Assembly: GCF_947502445.1 (NCBI RefSeq) | Contig: NZ_CANMZW010000002.1 | Span: forward strand, 62,001 to 126,000 | Direction: 5' to 3' | DNA: 64,000 nt | Source: an uncultured Brevibacillus sp. | GTDB taxonomy: Bacteria > Bacillota > Bacilli > Brevibacillales > Brevibacillaceae | Shown here: one piece after another, positions 43,533 through 51,567 of the stretch | Numbering within the stretch: the first letter of the stretch is position 1 | Layout of the letters: each line of letters begins with the position of its first letter | Translations under genes and position numbers: made by a program | The notes under the pieces: model-generated | Told to the model about the DNA's origin: nothing | The model's input: the letters and a program-made list of their open reading frames with translations, nothing else | The model's database searches: none

Positions 43533-44981
43533 ATGGTACCCAATCATGAATCAACCATACTCGAATGGCAAGCGGCTATGGATGAGAATACGACGACTTC
43601 CCGCGAGCTGACTCTCGCCTTTCTCAAGCGAATTGCAACCCATGATAAGCAAGGTCTAACTATTAATGCGATCTGTGAGATTAATCCAGACGCCCTCGCT
43701 ATAGCTGAAGCACTCGACCGGGAACGGATCGTATCGGGCAGTCGAGGTCCGCTTCATGGAATTCCTATCCTGCTCAAGGACAACATCGCGACAGGTGACC
43801 GCATGCATACGAGCGCAGGAACATTGGCACTTGCTGATTCCTATGCTTCCGCGGACTCATTTGTAGCTGCTCGTTTGCGTGAAGCTGGCGCCGTCCTTTT
43901 AGGCAAAACAAATCTGACCGAATGGGCAAATTTTATGTCCGATCACATGCCAAACGGATATAGCTCACGCGGTGGACAAGTTCAAAACCCGTATGGTCCG
44001 GGAATCTTTGATGTCGGTGGCTCCAGTTCAGGCTCTGCTGCTGCCGTGGCAGCCGGCTTTGCGGTGGCAGCAATCGGGACAGAAACATCCGGTTCGATTC
44101 TCTATCCGTCTGTTCAAAATTCATTAGTTGGCATAAAGCCTACCGTTGGCTTAATCAGTCGTAGTGGTATCATTCCGATCTCCCATACACAGGATACGGC
44201 TGGCCCGATGACACGAACCGTTTCCGATGCTGCAATCGTGCTCGGCGCGCTCACAGGAGTAGACATAAGTGATCCCGTCACAGGAAAAAGCGAAGGTCTT
44301 GGTCATACCGATTATCGCCCTTTTCTCGATCTCGACGGACTGCGTGCTGCACGAATTGGAGTCATTCGCTCTCGCTTCCAAGCTGAATGCGATGCCGATG
44401 AGATTCAATTGTTCGAAGCAGCGATTGCCCAGTTGAAAAAAGCTGGCGCCATCCTAGTCGATTCCGTCACGATACCTTCTGAGAGTGCTGCATGGGGTCG
44501 TAGTGTTCTTTTGCATGAATTCAAATCTGGCGTGAATGCGTATCTCAGGACCTTGCCTGACTCCTACCCCATCCGAACACTCCAAGACGTAATCGAATTT
44601 AACCGCGCTCACGAGGAAGAAGCGCTACGTTACGGTCAAAGCTTGCTGGAAAGATCGGAGCAAACAAGCGGTACGTTGACAGAACCAGAGTATTTGCAGG
44701 ACCTGTTGTACAATCTGGATATGTCACAAGGCAGTGGCATAGATGCCGTAGTCAAAGAGCAATCGCTCGATGCCCTGCTGTTTCCGGGTTGTACGGGTGA
44801 TGAAATTGCTGCACGGGCAGGATACCCTTCTATTGCCGTTCCAGCAGGTTATACCGGAACAGGCAAGCCGTTTAGCATCATGTTTACTGGACTTGCCTTC
44901 CAAGAACATGTCTTGATTCGCCTGGCTTATGCCTATGAGCAGGCGACCCATTTGCGAGTTGCACCTAAGTTGACCTCCTAA
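43533..44981 (+). CDS. Amidase-signature family enzyme
   Basis: A 482-residue amidase with the Ser-Ser-Lys triad: Lys82 in 'PILLKDNIATGD', the cis-Ser in 'GGSSSGSAAAVAAG' (near residue 165) and the nucleophile Ser188 in 'GTETSGSI'. It is related to GatA, but there is no gatB or gatC here and the C-terminal half differs, so it is a stand-alone amidase of unknown substrate rather than part of tRNA amidation. The ATG at 43533 follows GGTGGAG. Transcribed alone. Confidence 0.88.
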   Translation: MVPNHESTILEWQAAMDENTTTSRELTLAFLKRIATHDKQGLTINAICEINPDALAIAEALDRERIVSGSRGPLHGIPILLKDNIATGDRMHTSAGTLALADSYASADSFVAARLREAGAVLLGKTNLTEWANFMSDHMPNGYSSRGGQVQNPYGPGIFDVGGSSSGSAAAVAAGFAVAAIGTETSGSILYPSVQNSLVGIKPTVGLISRSGIIPISHTQDTAGPMTRTVSDAAIVLGALTGVDISDPVTGKSEGLGHTDYRPFLDLDGLRAARIGVIRSRFQAECDADEIQLFEAAIAQLKKAGAILVDSVTIPSESAAWGRSVLLHEFKSGVNAYLRTLPDSYPIRTLQDVIEFNRAHEEEALRYGQSLLERSEQTSGTLTEPEYLQDLLYNLDMSQGSGIDAVVKEQSLDALLFPGCTGDEIAARAGYPSIAVPAGYTGTGKPFSIMFTGLAFQEHVLIRLAYAYEQATHLRVAPKLTS

Positions 44982-45070
44982 ATTGTTTCACCAATCAATA
45001 AGAAGAAGAATCAACTATTAGGAATACAGAAATATCGACATGTACTCGCGAGAATACAGCGAACTCAAAA

Positions 45071-45096
45071 AAGGCCATCCCCCAGAGGATGGCCTT
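45071..45096. terminator. Bidirectional terminator
   Basis: A perfect 10-bp stem (AAGGCCATCC / GGATGGCCTT) between the amidase gene and the convergent 45124-46332 gene. Confidence 0.8.
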
Positions 45097-45123
45097 AAAG
45101 CTTGTTATCAACATTGCTTCCCT

Positions 45124-46332
45124 TCAATAATCGCGTGCTGCGTCGAACCAGCGTTGAGCCATCTCCTCCGTTATAGGCTGGCCAATAAGGTGGTCAGACT
45201 GGCTTAGTTGCCATACGGCTTCACCAAGGTCTTCTCGTTCCATGGTTTCGATACCTTTGAGGGTATTGAAACGTACGGTGAAGGCAGTAATCGCTGCCTC
45301 AGCGTCAGCAAGACTGCGGGCTTGGGCCAAGGCTGCTTGTGCAGCGTCATAGGCTTCATTAGCCTGTTTGGCCAGACGTTTCGGCCAGGACGAAAATGGG
45401 CGGCCAAACTCTGTCGTCCACCACTCTGGCTTCCGTAATTGGCTCACTGAAGCGTAGTTCGTCCACGGACGGGTGTTAGCCCGCGCTTTCATTTGCTTCC
45501 TCAGTCGCTTGCCTGTAATCTCCTCCACATTATAGGCGATAAATCTGTCAAGCAACGGCCACACAGTAAGTGGCGGCAACTCCCCCAGATCGGGCATGAA
45601 GCGTAGCTCCAGATTGGTTAACTGGGTCTGACGAGCTAGCGTATCCAAATCACAGAAATTCCCCCACAAACTCAGTGATGTAAGATTTTGGAATCCCCCC
45701 AGACACTCCAGTGAGATGGGCTGCGCCATCGGTTCGTTTTGAAGCGTCAGGTTCGTGACGTGGCGCAAATCGCCCAGATTAGGTAGCAAGAACGGAGCAT
45801 TATTCATGCGCCGGCTGGTGCGCGGCTTCAGTGTCAAAGAGTATGGCATGTCGCCCTCGACAGAGAAGCGCGATAGATCGCCAGCCACACTCAGACGAAA
45901 AAATTCAGAGACCTGCGATTTCGGCAGTTTCAAATGCAAACGGCTTTCAAACTTGTCCAAATCAATAGACAAGCTGTACAATTTGGACTGGCTGGCGTCC
46001 ACGACAATGTCTTCAGGGAGAATCGGAACCCATGACATTTCTTCGATGGGGCGTTCCTTGGCCCAGTCAAAAAAACCAGCGTCACTCCCTGCGTAGTACA
46101 GAAATCGTGGCCATGGCGAGCCAGCCGGTGTTGCAAAGGAATCGAATACGTTCCAATTGATGGGCGTATTAGGATCAACAGGCAAGTCTACTTTATTGCC
46201 CGATTGTGACGGCCCAATGGAGAGGCTGCCTGCGCCGGGTTTGATAACAAGTGTGTGGCTGTGAGGACCAGTCAGATCGATAGGATAACGACCCTCTTCA
46301 TGAATAGAGCCAGCTTGTGTGTGATGTGGCAT
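45124..46332 (-). CDS. Leucine-rich-repeat-like protein of unknown function
   Basis: A 402-residue cytosolic protein. The middle third (about 190-270) reads like degenerate leucine-rich repeats: 'LRHVTNLTLQNEPM', 'CLGGFQNLTSLSLWGNF' and 'QTQLTNLELRFMPDLGELPP'. The N-terminal part is beta-rich, the C-terminal part helical and Ala-rich ('AYDAAQAALAQARSLADAEA'). No enzyme motif is visible. ATG 46332 has GGAAGG nine bases upstream; an ATG at 46341 is also possible. The composition (Trp- and Pro-rich) is unlike its neighbours and could mean transfer. It stands alone. Confidence 0.65.
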   Translation of the reverse strand: MPHHTQAGSIHEEGRYPIDLTGPHSHTLVIKPGAGSLSIGPSQSGNKVDLPVDPNTPINWNVFDSFATPAGSPWPRFLYYAGSDAGFFDWAKERPIEEMSWVPILPEDIVVDASQSKLYSLSIDLDKFESRLHLKLPKSQVSEFFRLSVAGDLSRFSVEGDMPYSLTLKPRTSRRMNNAPFLLPNLGDLRHVTNLTLQNEPMAQPISLECLGGFQNLTSLSLWGNFCDLDTLARQTQLTNLELRFMPDLGELPPLTVWPLLDRFIAYNVEEITGKRLRKQMKARANTRPWTNYASVSQLRKPEWWTTEFGRPFSSWPKRLAKQANEAYDAAQAALAQARSLADAEAAITAFTVRFNTLKGIETMEREDLGEAVWQLSQSDHLIGQPITEEMAQRWFDAARDY

Positions 46333-46466
46333 TTCCTTCATCCTTCCTTCTTAACTTCTGACTTCTTCTCTATGTATCAACACAATTCAATACCTTGGTG
46401 CTTACCTAAAATATACCATATAAAGCCAGGCTTGTAGTTGCTAGTGGAGCCTAGCCTTATCCAAAC

Positions 46467-46506
46467 AAAAAACGCATGCCTCGTTGCCGGGGGCCATGCG
46501 TTTTTT
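46467..46506 (-). terminator. Terminator after the 46516-46965 gene
   Basis: A perfect 12-bp stem (AAAAAACGCATG / CATGCGTTTTTT) lies ten bases past the stop. Confidence 0.85.
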
Positions 46507-46515
46507 AATTCGTCC

Positions 46516-46965
46516 TTACATCGTTTTCTCTTGCTGCTCTGCTTTTCCTAGGCGGTCCTGGAATACCTGCCCTAATTGACCAATGTCCACTTCCCACTTA
46601 TCATCCTTATAGTAAACGGTGGCTTTGGTTTCCCCTTTTTTCCCTACGATTCGAATACTTGATGTTCGCACCTCATACGTGCCATCTGGCTGAAATGTGA
46701 CATCCGCATCTTTCAGTTCGCTGTTCAGCACAGGGGTAATCGTTTTATCAACCACTTCTTGTGTAGCCACAACTGCTTGGCGGCCCATTTGGATGACTTC
46801 ATCGGGAGTAAATTGAAAAAACAATACTAAAACAACTCCGATGATTGCTGCGAGTGAAATAATCCGAATCAAGCTGCGAACGACCCATTGTGCAAGCAAG
46901 ATTACCACTATGATACAAACTACGACCGGCCAGTAGTCTTTTACGAGTTGAAGAACTTGCTCCAT
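46516..46965 (-). CDS. Membrane-anchored hypothetical protein
   Basis: A 149-residue protein with two adjacent hydrophobic helices (about 12-30 and 33-52) and then a soluble domain of about 95 residues that is beta-rich at the end ('YEVRTSSIRIVGKKGETKAT', 'YYKDDKWEVDIGQLGQV'). The topology suggests an anchored extracellular or cytoplasmic domain. ATG 46965 has AAGGAG eight bases upstream. I do not recognise the family. Confidence 0.68.
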   Translation of the reverse strand: MEQVLQLVKDYWPVVVCIIVVILLAQWVVRSLIRIISLAAIIGVVLVLFFQFTPDEVIQMGRQAVVATQEVVDKTITPVLNSELKDADVTFQPDGTYEVRTSSIRIVGKKGETKATVYYKDDKWEVDIGQLGQVFQDRLGKAEQQEKTM

Positions 46966-47235
46966 CCTCACCACTCCTTCACCATTTCAGTCTCGCCAAG
47001 AAAGGGCAGTGCCTAATCATAGCAATAGCGAAAAGGGATTGTTCCGTAATCAGGATTCGGATATGTGAGAGTACCCCGATCTGATTCCGCAAAAAAAACC
47101 GCTGCAATAGTGCGGGCGGCCCCTCCTGATAAAACTTTCATGCTTCCCTATTTTACAGCATTCGACATCGCTGTGTAAAATCCTGCTCGAAGAGAAAGGA
47201 GATGTACAGAAAAAGTGTCATTGACAGGCAAAAGC

Positions 47236-47288
47236 AAAAGGTTGGTGTGCAAAATGCTGTACCCAACATTCTCACGCCAACCTTTTTT
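47236..47288 (-). terminator. Terminator retained after the serine hydrolase pseudogene
   Basis: A 13-bp stem with a G-T pair (AAAAGGTTGGCGTG / CACACCAACCTTTT on the minus strand) 19 bases past the pseudogene's last codon. The rest of the 46966-47235 gap shows no gene. Confidence 0.7.
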
Positions 47289-47306
47289 AGCTGATCAGAT
47301 ATGCAG

Positions 47307-48415
47307 CTACACTTTGGTAAAAGCGACATTGGACATTCTGCCGGTCGAGAACAGACAACAGGTCACTTCACTGTCGGCCCCTATTGTGAAGGCAAGGTTT
47401 ATGCAGAACAGATTTTGTCCGACGTTTGCAATGAACTGATCAGGAGCGATCTGTATCATCAGATGCTTGCCATTTCACTTTTTCCAAGGAAAAGGTCGGA
47501 ATCAAATGTGGATAGTCGGTAGCGATTTCCATCAAGATGAGTAAGCGGCGAGGCACCCTATTCCCCCTGCATGTACAGTTGATCGCCCTGCTTCGTGACC
47601 TCCACGATAATCGCACTTTCTCCATGCGTAAAGTACAGACCCTCAGCGTCTACTTCGTCAAACTCCGCTCGATAAAACTCTGGTACTTCTTCAGCCACAG
47701 CCTGGCTTGTCTCTACTCCCAGCACGATATCAACGATTTTATTTACGGCACTCCCCAGAGAAACCGTTTCTGTATTACTGAAAATAATGATATCGAGGTC
47801 CTCTTCTGTTAAGCGGACTGAAGTGCTTCTGAAAGCGGCATCCGCGCCGTCGTGCATGAGGAATGGACGACCGTTGTACATCTGCGGATCGTTTACAAGA
47901 ATCCCTCCTGCATAATGACTCGTGCTTCCATTGAGAAGCGTTGGGCAAGACAGCATGAGAGAGAGCGTCTCTTTGTTACAAATGACCGGCGTCTTCAGAT
48001 TTTCCATCCACTTCATAAAATCTGTTGCTGTCGTATTCAGTGAGGTAGCGCCATACGTACCGTAATTAAGCACAGCATGCACATATTCGCTGCCGAACGC
48101 TTTATATGATTCTGCACGGTTTGGAATCATCTGCCAGTAGCGATCCTTGAAGCAGGTTTGCGTCATGCCTAGCGGAGAAAAAATGCGCTCACGAGCAAGC
48201 TCATTCAAGCTTTTGCCAGAAACTCTTTCTGCGATTTCTGCGAGCAGTGTAAAATTCGCATTGCTGTACATATAACGGGAAAGCGGCGGAAAATTCAGTT
48301 CGGTTTGCGTAGCAATGATATCCTTGGCGTCTTACTGTGTGATGGTATCATCGATTCTGACTCCTTGTAGCATCAAAAGCTCCCATTGATCCCGAACTCC
48401 GCTTACAGGGAAATT
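47307..48415 (-). pseudogene. Broken serine hydrolase (beta-lactamase family), C-terminal part
   Basis: The minus strand opens with 'VSGVRDQWELLMLQGVRIDD', an in-frame TAA (48332-48334), then a long clean frame ('YMYSNANFTLLAEIAERVSG', 'YGATSLNTTATDFMKWMENL', 'FLMHDGADAAFRSTSVRL') to TAA at 47558. After that the similarity goes on in shifted frames and ends 'FSTGRMSNVAFTKV' at a TAG (47307-47309), the usual last residues of such proteins. The first 100 or so residues with the Ser-x-x-Lys nucleophile are gone, up to the stop of dsdA. One nonsense codon, at least one frameshift and a 5' deletion make it non-functional. Confidence 0.8.
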
Positions 48416-48422
48416 TTGCTCT

Positions 48423-49787
48423 TTAGTTGCTGATAGTGTTTTGCAGACCTTTGGCATAGTACTCTTCCTGGATGTGGGCAGGCACCATACTGCCTCCTGT
48501 CGCCCAGACGATATGAGTCGCGTTTTTCAGCTTGCTTGCAAGGCCCTGCTGCTCAATATAGTTTTGTCCTGCCTCTTGTGTAAGCAAACGGACAGGACCT
48601 GGCATCCCGGCCAAAGCAGATGGCTCCAGCCGCACTGACTCGCTATCGCGCAGCGCCCGCAGAAGTGTATACAGCTCCGCATCAGCAACGGTATAAATGC
48701 CGCTGAGCAGCGTTTCCATTACCTTTCCGACAAAGCGCGAAGGACGACCAACTGCCAATCCATCCGCATCTGTCTTATTGTCTATGCCAAAATCTTGGAC
48801 AGCTAGCTTATCGTGGAGTCCAGTCATCAAGCCGAGCAGCATGCATGGAGAATGGGTCGGTTCGGCAAAAAAACAATGGACATTGTCGCCATAGACGAGC
48901 TTCAGCCCGTAAGCGACACCCCCTGGTCCGCCTCCTACACCGCACGGCAAGTAAACAAACAGCGGATGCTCGCTGTCCACTGTAATTTGCTCCTCCTCAA
49001 GTTGTTTACGAAGTCGTTCTGCTGCGACTGCGTATCCGAGAAACAATCGCTTGGAGTTTTCATCATCGATAAAATAGCACTGTGGGTCCGCCTCTGCCTG
49101 TTTTCTTCCCTCTTCCACAGCTTTTCCGTAGTCGGATTGGTATTCGATCACCTGTACACCTTTTGATCGAAGCAGCTCCTTCTTCCAGGTCTTGGCGTCT
49201 GCCGACATGTGAACCGTAACTTGGAAGCCTAGCTTGGCACTGATCACCCCAATGCTCATCCCCAGATTCCCCGTCGAGCCTACAGCAATGGAATAACGGG
49301 AAAACAACTGGCGATACTCATCGGAGGCAAAAACGGAGTAGTCGCCGTCTGATGGCAGCATGCCGTGTTTTCGGGCCAATTCCTCCGCATGCGCCAGTAC
49401 CTCATAAATGCCTCCCCTCGCTTTGATCGAGCCAGCGATTGGCAAGTGACTGTCGCCCTTCAGCCATAACCTGCCGGGGATCTCCAGCTGGTAGCGAGAC
49501 TCCAAGTATCCTTTCATCTGCTCAATCGCGGCGAGAGGAGACTCAATCAACCCGTCGGCACCCTGCGTCTCCGGAAAAGCCTTCTGAATAAAAGGAGCAA
49601 AGCGTCGCAACCGCTCTTCTGCATCACGTACGTCCTCTGTTGTCACAGATAGGGTAGCTTTTGCCAGCTGATCATAGCTGGGATTTGTCCAAAAAACTTC
49701 TTCCGTTTCGATCATTTTCACTAGCAACGGATATTCTATTTTCCACTGCTCGATCGTTTTCCCCTCGACTCTCACACCGTTTTCCAT
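48423..49787 (-). CDS. dsdA: D-serine ammonia-lyase
   Basis: A 454-residue PLP enzyme that turns D-serine into pyruvate and ammonia; D-serine is toxic and is present in some wall and soil peptides. Key features: Lys122 in '[11 protein letters not shown]' (Schiff base), the phosphate loop '[12 protein letters not shown]', and the Gly-rich '[17 protein letters not shown]'. The length fits DsdA (about 440). I place the start at ATG 49787 after GGAGGG; the frame remains open to 49859. No dsdC or dsdX is nearby. A broken serine hydrolase gene starts seven bases after its stop. Confidence 0.92.
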   Translation of the reverse strand: MENGVRVEGKTIEQWKIEYPLLVKMIETEEVFWTNPSYDQLAKATLSVTTEDVRDAEERLRRFAPFIQKAFPETQGADGLIESPLAAIEQMKGYLESRYQLEIPGRLWLKGDSHLPIAGSIKARGGIYEVLAHAEELARKHGMLPSDGDYSVFASDEYRQLFSRYSIAVGSTGNLGMSIGVISAKLGFQVTVHMSADAKTWKKELLRSKGVQVIEYQSDYGKAVEEGRKQAEADPQCYFIDDENSKRLFLGYAVAAERLRKQLEEEQITVDSEHPLFVYLPCGVGGGPGGVAYGLKLVYGDNVHCFFAEPTHSPCMLLGLMTGLHDKLAVQDFGIDNKTDADGLAVGRPSRFVGKVMETLLSGIYTVADAELYTLLRALRDSESVRLEPSALAGMPGPVRLLTQEAGQNYIEQQGLASKLKNATHIVWATGGSMVPAHIQEEYYAKGLQNTISN

Positions 49788-50103
49788 CGTAACGAAGCCC
49801 TCCATCCTGCATTTGGAATCCCTTGACATGAGAGAATATTCGGTATCTTCCTTCGTCAAAAGCTGCCTATGTCAACGAGACTTGTCCCTCTGTATGATAG
49901 TGCAATAAGAACACCGGAATCAACTCCTAAACGCCGAAAATACAGACAAGGATGATTTTCTTCTCATGATTGGCATATTTTACAAAGTTTCGCAACGATT
50001 GCTATAATAGCATCAATATAAACTTGCTTTAGGAGATTGCCCCAGTCATCATCGTCCCTCTCTTGACGTGGGAATAGACGCTCTGGCAAAAGGAGAGTAA
50101 CCA

Positions 50104-50556
50104 ATGGAAATTAGAAAACTGGCTCCACACGAAGAAGCTCCCATGCACTTGTTGCTGCTTGCTGACCCCTCACAAAAACTCGTAGAAGAGTATTTGCAAA
50201 GAGGCTATTGCTTTGTCGCTACAACCGGAGACGAAATCGTCGGTGTCTACGTCCTCATTCAAACCAGACCGGATACGATTGAGCTTGTGAACGTCGCTGT
50301 CGATGAAGGGCAGCAAGGACGCGGCATTGGCAAAAAGCTGGTTCTGCACGCGATTGAAGTGGCAAAAGCGTCCGGCTATAAAATCATTGAGGTCGGCACA
50401 GGAAATTCGAGCCTGGATCAACTGGCGCTCTACCAAAAATGCGGATTTCGGATGACGTGGATCGATAAAGATTTCTTCATTAGACATTACAGTGAACCGA
50501 TTTACGAAAACGGCATCCAGCTCTTTGACATGGTTCGTCTCTCCCTAGATTTATAG
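50104..50556 (+). CDS. GNAT family N-acetyltransferase
   Basis: A 150-residue canonical GNAT. 'IELVNVAVDEGQQGRGIGKK' contains beta 4 and the acetyl-CoA loop (QGRGIGK), and 'VGTGNSSLDQLALYQKCGFR' is the usual C-terminal motif. The protein resembles the YvbK type of Bacillus, acceptor unknown. ATG 50104 follows AGGAGAG. It is divergent from dsdA and ends at a strong terminator. Confidence 0.85.
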   Translation: MEIRKLAPHEEAPMHLLLLADPSQKLVEEYLQRGYCFVATTGDEIVGVYVLIQTRPDTIELVNVAVDEGQQGRGIGKKLVLHAIEVAKASGYKIIEVGTGNSSLDQLALYQKCGFRMTWIDKDFFIRHYSEPIYENGIQLFDMVRLSLDL

Positions 50557-50576
50557 AGGCACGACCGTAAAACGAG

Positions 50577-50618
50577 AAGCCCTGATTTTCCTACTCCTGT
50601 GTAGAAAAATCAGGGCTT
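50577..50618. terminator. Terminator after the 50104-50556 gene
   Basis: A perfect 13-bp stem (AAGCCCTGATTTT / AAAATCAGGGCTT) followed by TTTTTTC. Confidence 0.88.
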
Positions 50619-50697
50619 TTTTTCAGTTTCCTTGCTTTTTCACATCCCCCATGAAGCCGTGGTGTTCTGACAAAATCGCTTCCGCTCAAGTGGCCGA

Positions 50698-50865
50698 GAG
50701 CACGGTTTACTCGTGGAGATTCCGATAACAGGGGCTCAATTTCTCAGGGGGATTCGTTACGTGTACCATCGAGGGAAGCATCTTTCCCCAGAGGCCCAAC
50801 AATTTATCACGCTGCTGAATGAGCGCAATGAAACGGCATACAAAAACAAGCTGCCAACGATTTGA
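50698..50865 (+). pseudogene. C-terminal remnant of a LysR family regulator
   Basis: Fifty-five codons read 'EHGLLVEIPITGAQFLRGIR', 'YVYHRGKHLSPEAQQFITLL', then a lysine-rich end and TGA. The 'IRYVYHRGKHLSPEAQQF' part is the last beta-alpha element of a LysR effector domain. The frame closes at a TGA at 50668-50670, and a second frame upstream reads 'KIASAQVAES', consistent with a frameshift. There is no start, DNA-binding domain or ribosome binding site. Confidence 0.6.
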
Positions 50866-50881
50866 CCGTTAGCAGCTTGTT
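50845..50881. terminator. Bidirectional terminator closing the peptide/ABC/GNAT operon
   Basis: A perfect 10-bp stem (AACAAGCTGC / GCAGCTTGTT) with T-runs on both sides. On the minus strand it follows the 35-residue peptide gene by 18 bases, so that peptide is the last gene of the operon. Confidence 0.85.
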
Positions 50882-50898
50882 TTCATTTGCCTGACTTT

Positions 50899-51006
50899 TT
50901 ACTTTGCAGCAACAGCACTAGCTGCTCTCAGCTGCTCATTCATCATGAGAATCTTACTGATTTTAGTACCGTTTTTCTTGTCTAACCTTGGCAACGCTGG
51001 GTACAT
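50899..51006 (-). CDS. 35-residue Lys-rich peptide, candidate substrate of the operon
   Basis: A short gene with one of the best ribosome binding sites in the window (GGGAGGTGAC, four to seven bases before ATG 51006). The product starts 'MYPALPRLDKKNGTK', continues 'ISKILMMNEQ' and ends 'LRAASAVAAK'. It has six lysines, no cysteine, no signal peptide and no Gly-Gly processing site. It begins 30 bases after the second GNAT-like gene and ends 18 bases before the operon terminator, so it is the last gene of a transcript that also encodes an ABC exporter. Best guess: a precursor or signal peptide that is modified (perhaps acylated on a Lys or the N-terminus) and exported. This is an inference from context. 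Confidence 0.75.
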   Translation of the reverse strand: MYPALPRLDKKNGTKISKILMMNEQLRAASAVAAK

Positions 51007-51036
51007 GTATGTCACCTCCCTTCACCGTTCCTTCGG

Positions 51037-51567
51037 TTAATTCAGTATCGGTGCTTTATTCACTCTATTCAAGTAGCTCTGTAAACGTTGGAATTCACTA
51101 GAATATAGATTCTCCATTCCATAATTCCCCTCATGCTGACCACTTATTTGTGCAAATTTGGAGTAGAGGCGATTCAGATACACATTCTGCTCCTGTGCTC
51201 GAAATTGCACCAGCCTGACGTGTGTATTCTCTTTCGCAATACGATTAACCAAGTAACACATCCCCGTTACAAACAAACGAGTGCTTCGATATTCTTTCGA
51301 CACGATCACTGATTCCACAAATACAATCTCTCCTGCTGGATCGTGTTGGTTTTGTGTATTGACATAGCGGTAATGCCCCCAGCCGATGACGGTGTTCATC
51401 GGATCGAAAATCAAAATAATCTGGGATTGATCGATCGAATCAATAATATGGAACAAGGTATCGCACAAGGTGAATTCCACGCTGAAATCCTGTCGATTGC
51501 GAACAAAATATAATGTGAACTGGGCATAGTCTTCAGTGCTTACACAGTTTCTAAATGTCGCCTGCAT
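51037..51567 (-). CDS. GNAT-like protein 2 of the peptide/ABC operon
   Basis: A 176-residue protein with a GNAT-like layout: 'QIILIFDPMNTVIGWGHYRY' (beta 2-3), 'EIVFVESVIVSKEYRSTRLF' (beta 4 and following helix) and 'NTHVRLVQFRAQEQNVYLNR' (beta 5 region). The acetyl-CoA loop Gln/Arg-x-x-Gly-x-Gly is replaced by 'YRSTRLF'. GNAT-like protein 1 of the same operon has 'YRRTLLF' in the same place, so the two are paralogues of a divergent subgroup. It may use a long acyl donor or another cofactor. It overlaps the ABC gene by 17 bases, with GGAGG inside that gene. Confidence 0.6.
   Translation of the reverse strand: MQATFRNCVSTEDYAQFTLYFVRNRQDFSVEFTLCDTLFHIIDSIDQSQIILIFDPMNTVIGWGHYRYVNTQNQHDPAGEIVFVESVIVSKEYRSTRLFVTGMCYLVNRIAKENTHVRLVQFRAQEQNVYLNRLYSKFAQISGQHEGNYGMENLYSSEFQRLQSYLNRVNKAPILN

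Noticed and set aside
42680..43543. Minus-strand 287-codon frame opposite trhO
   Set aside because: Mirror frame of trhO; its hydrophobic, Phe- and Val-rich make-up reflects the complement of the gene.
43533..44981. Amidase as GatA of the tRNA amidotransferase
   Set aside because: No gatB or gatC partner, and the gene is transcribed alone.
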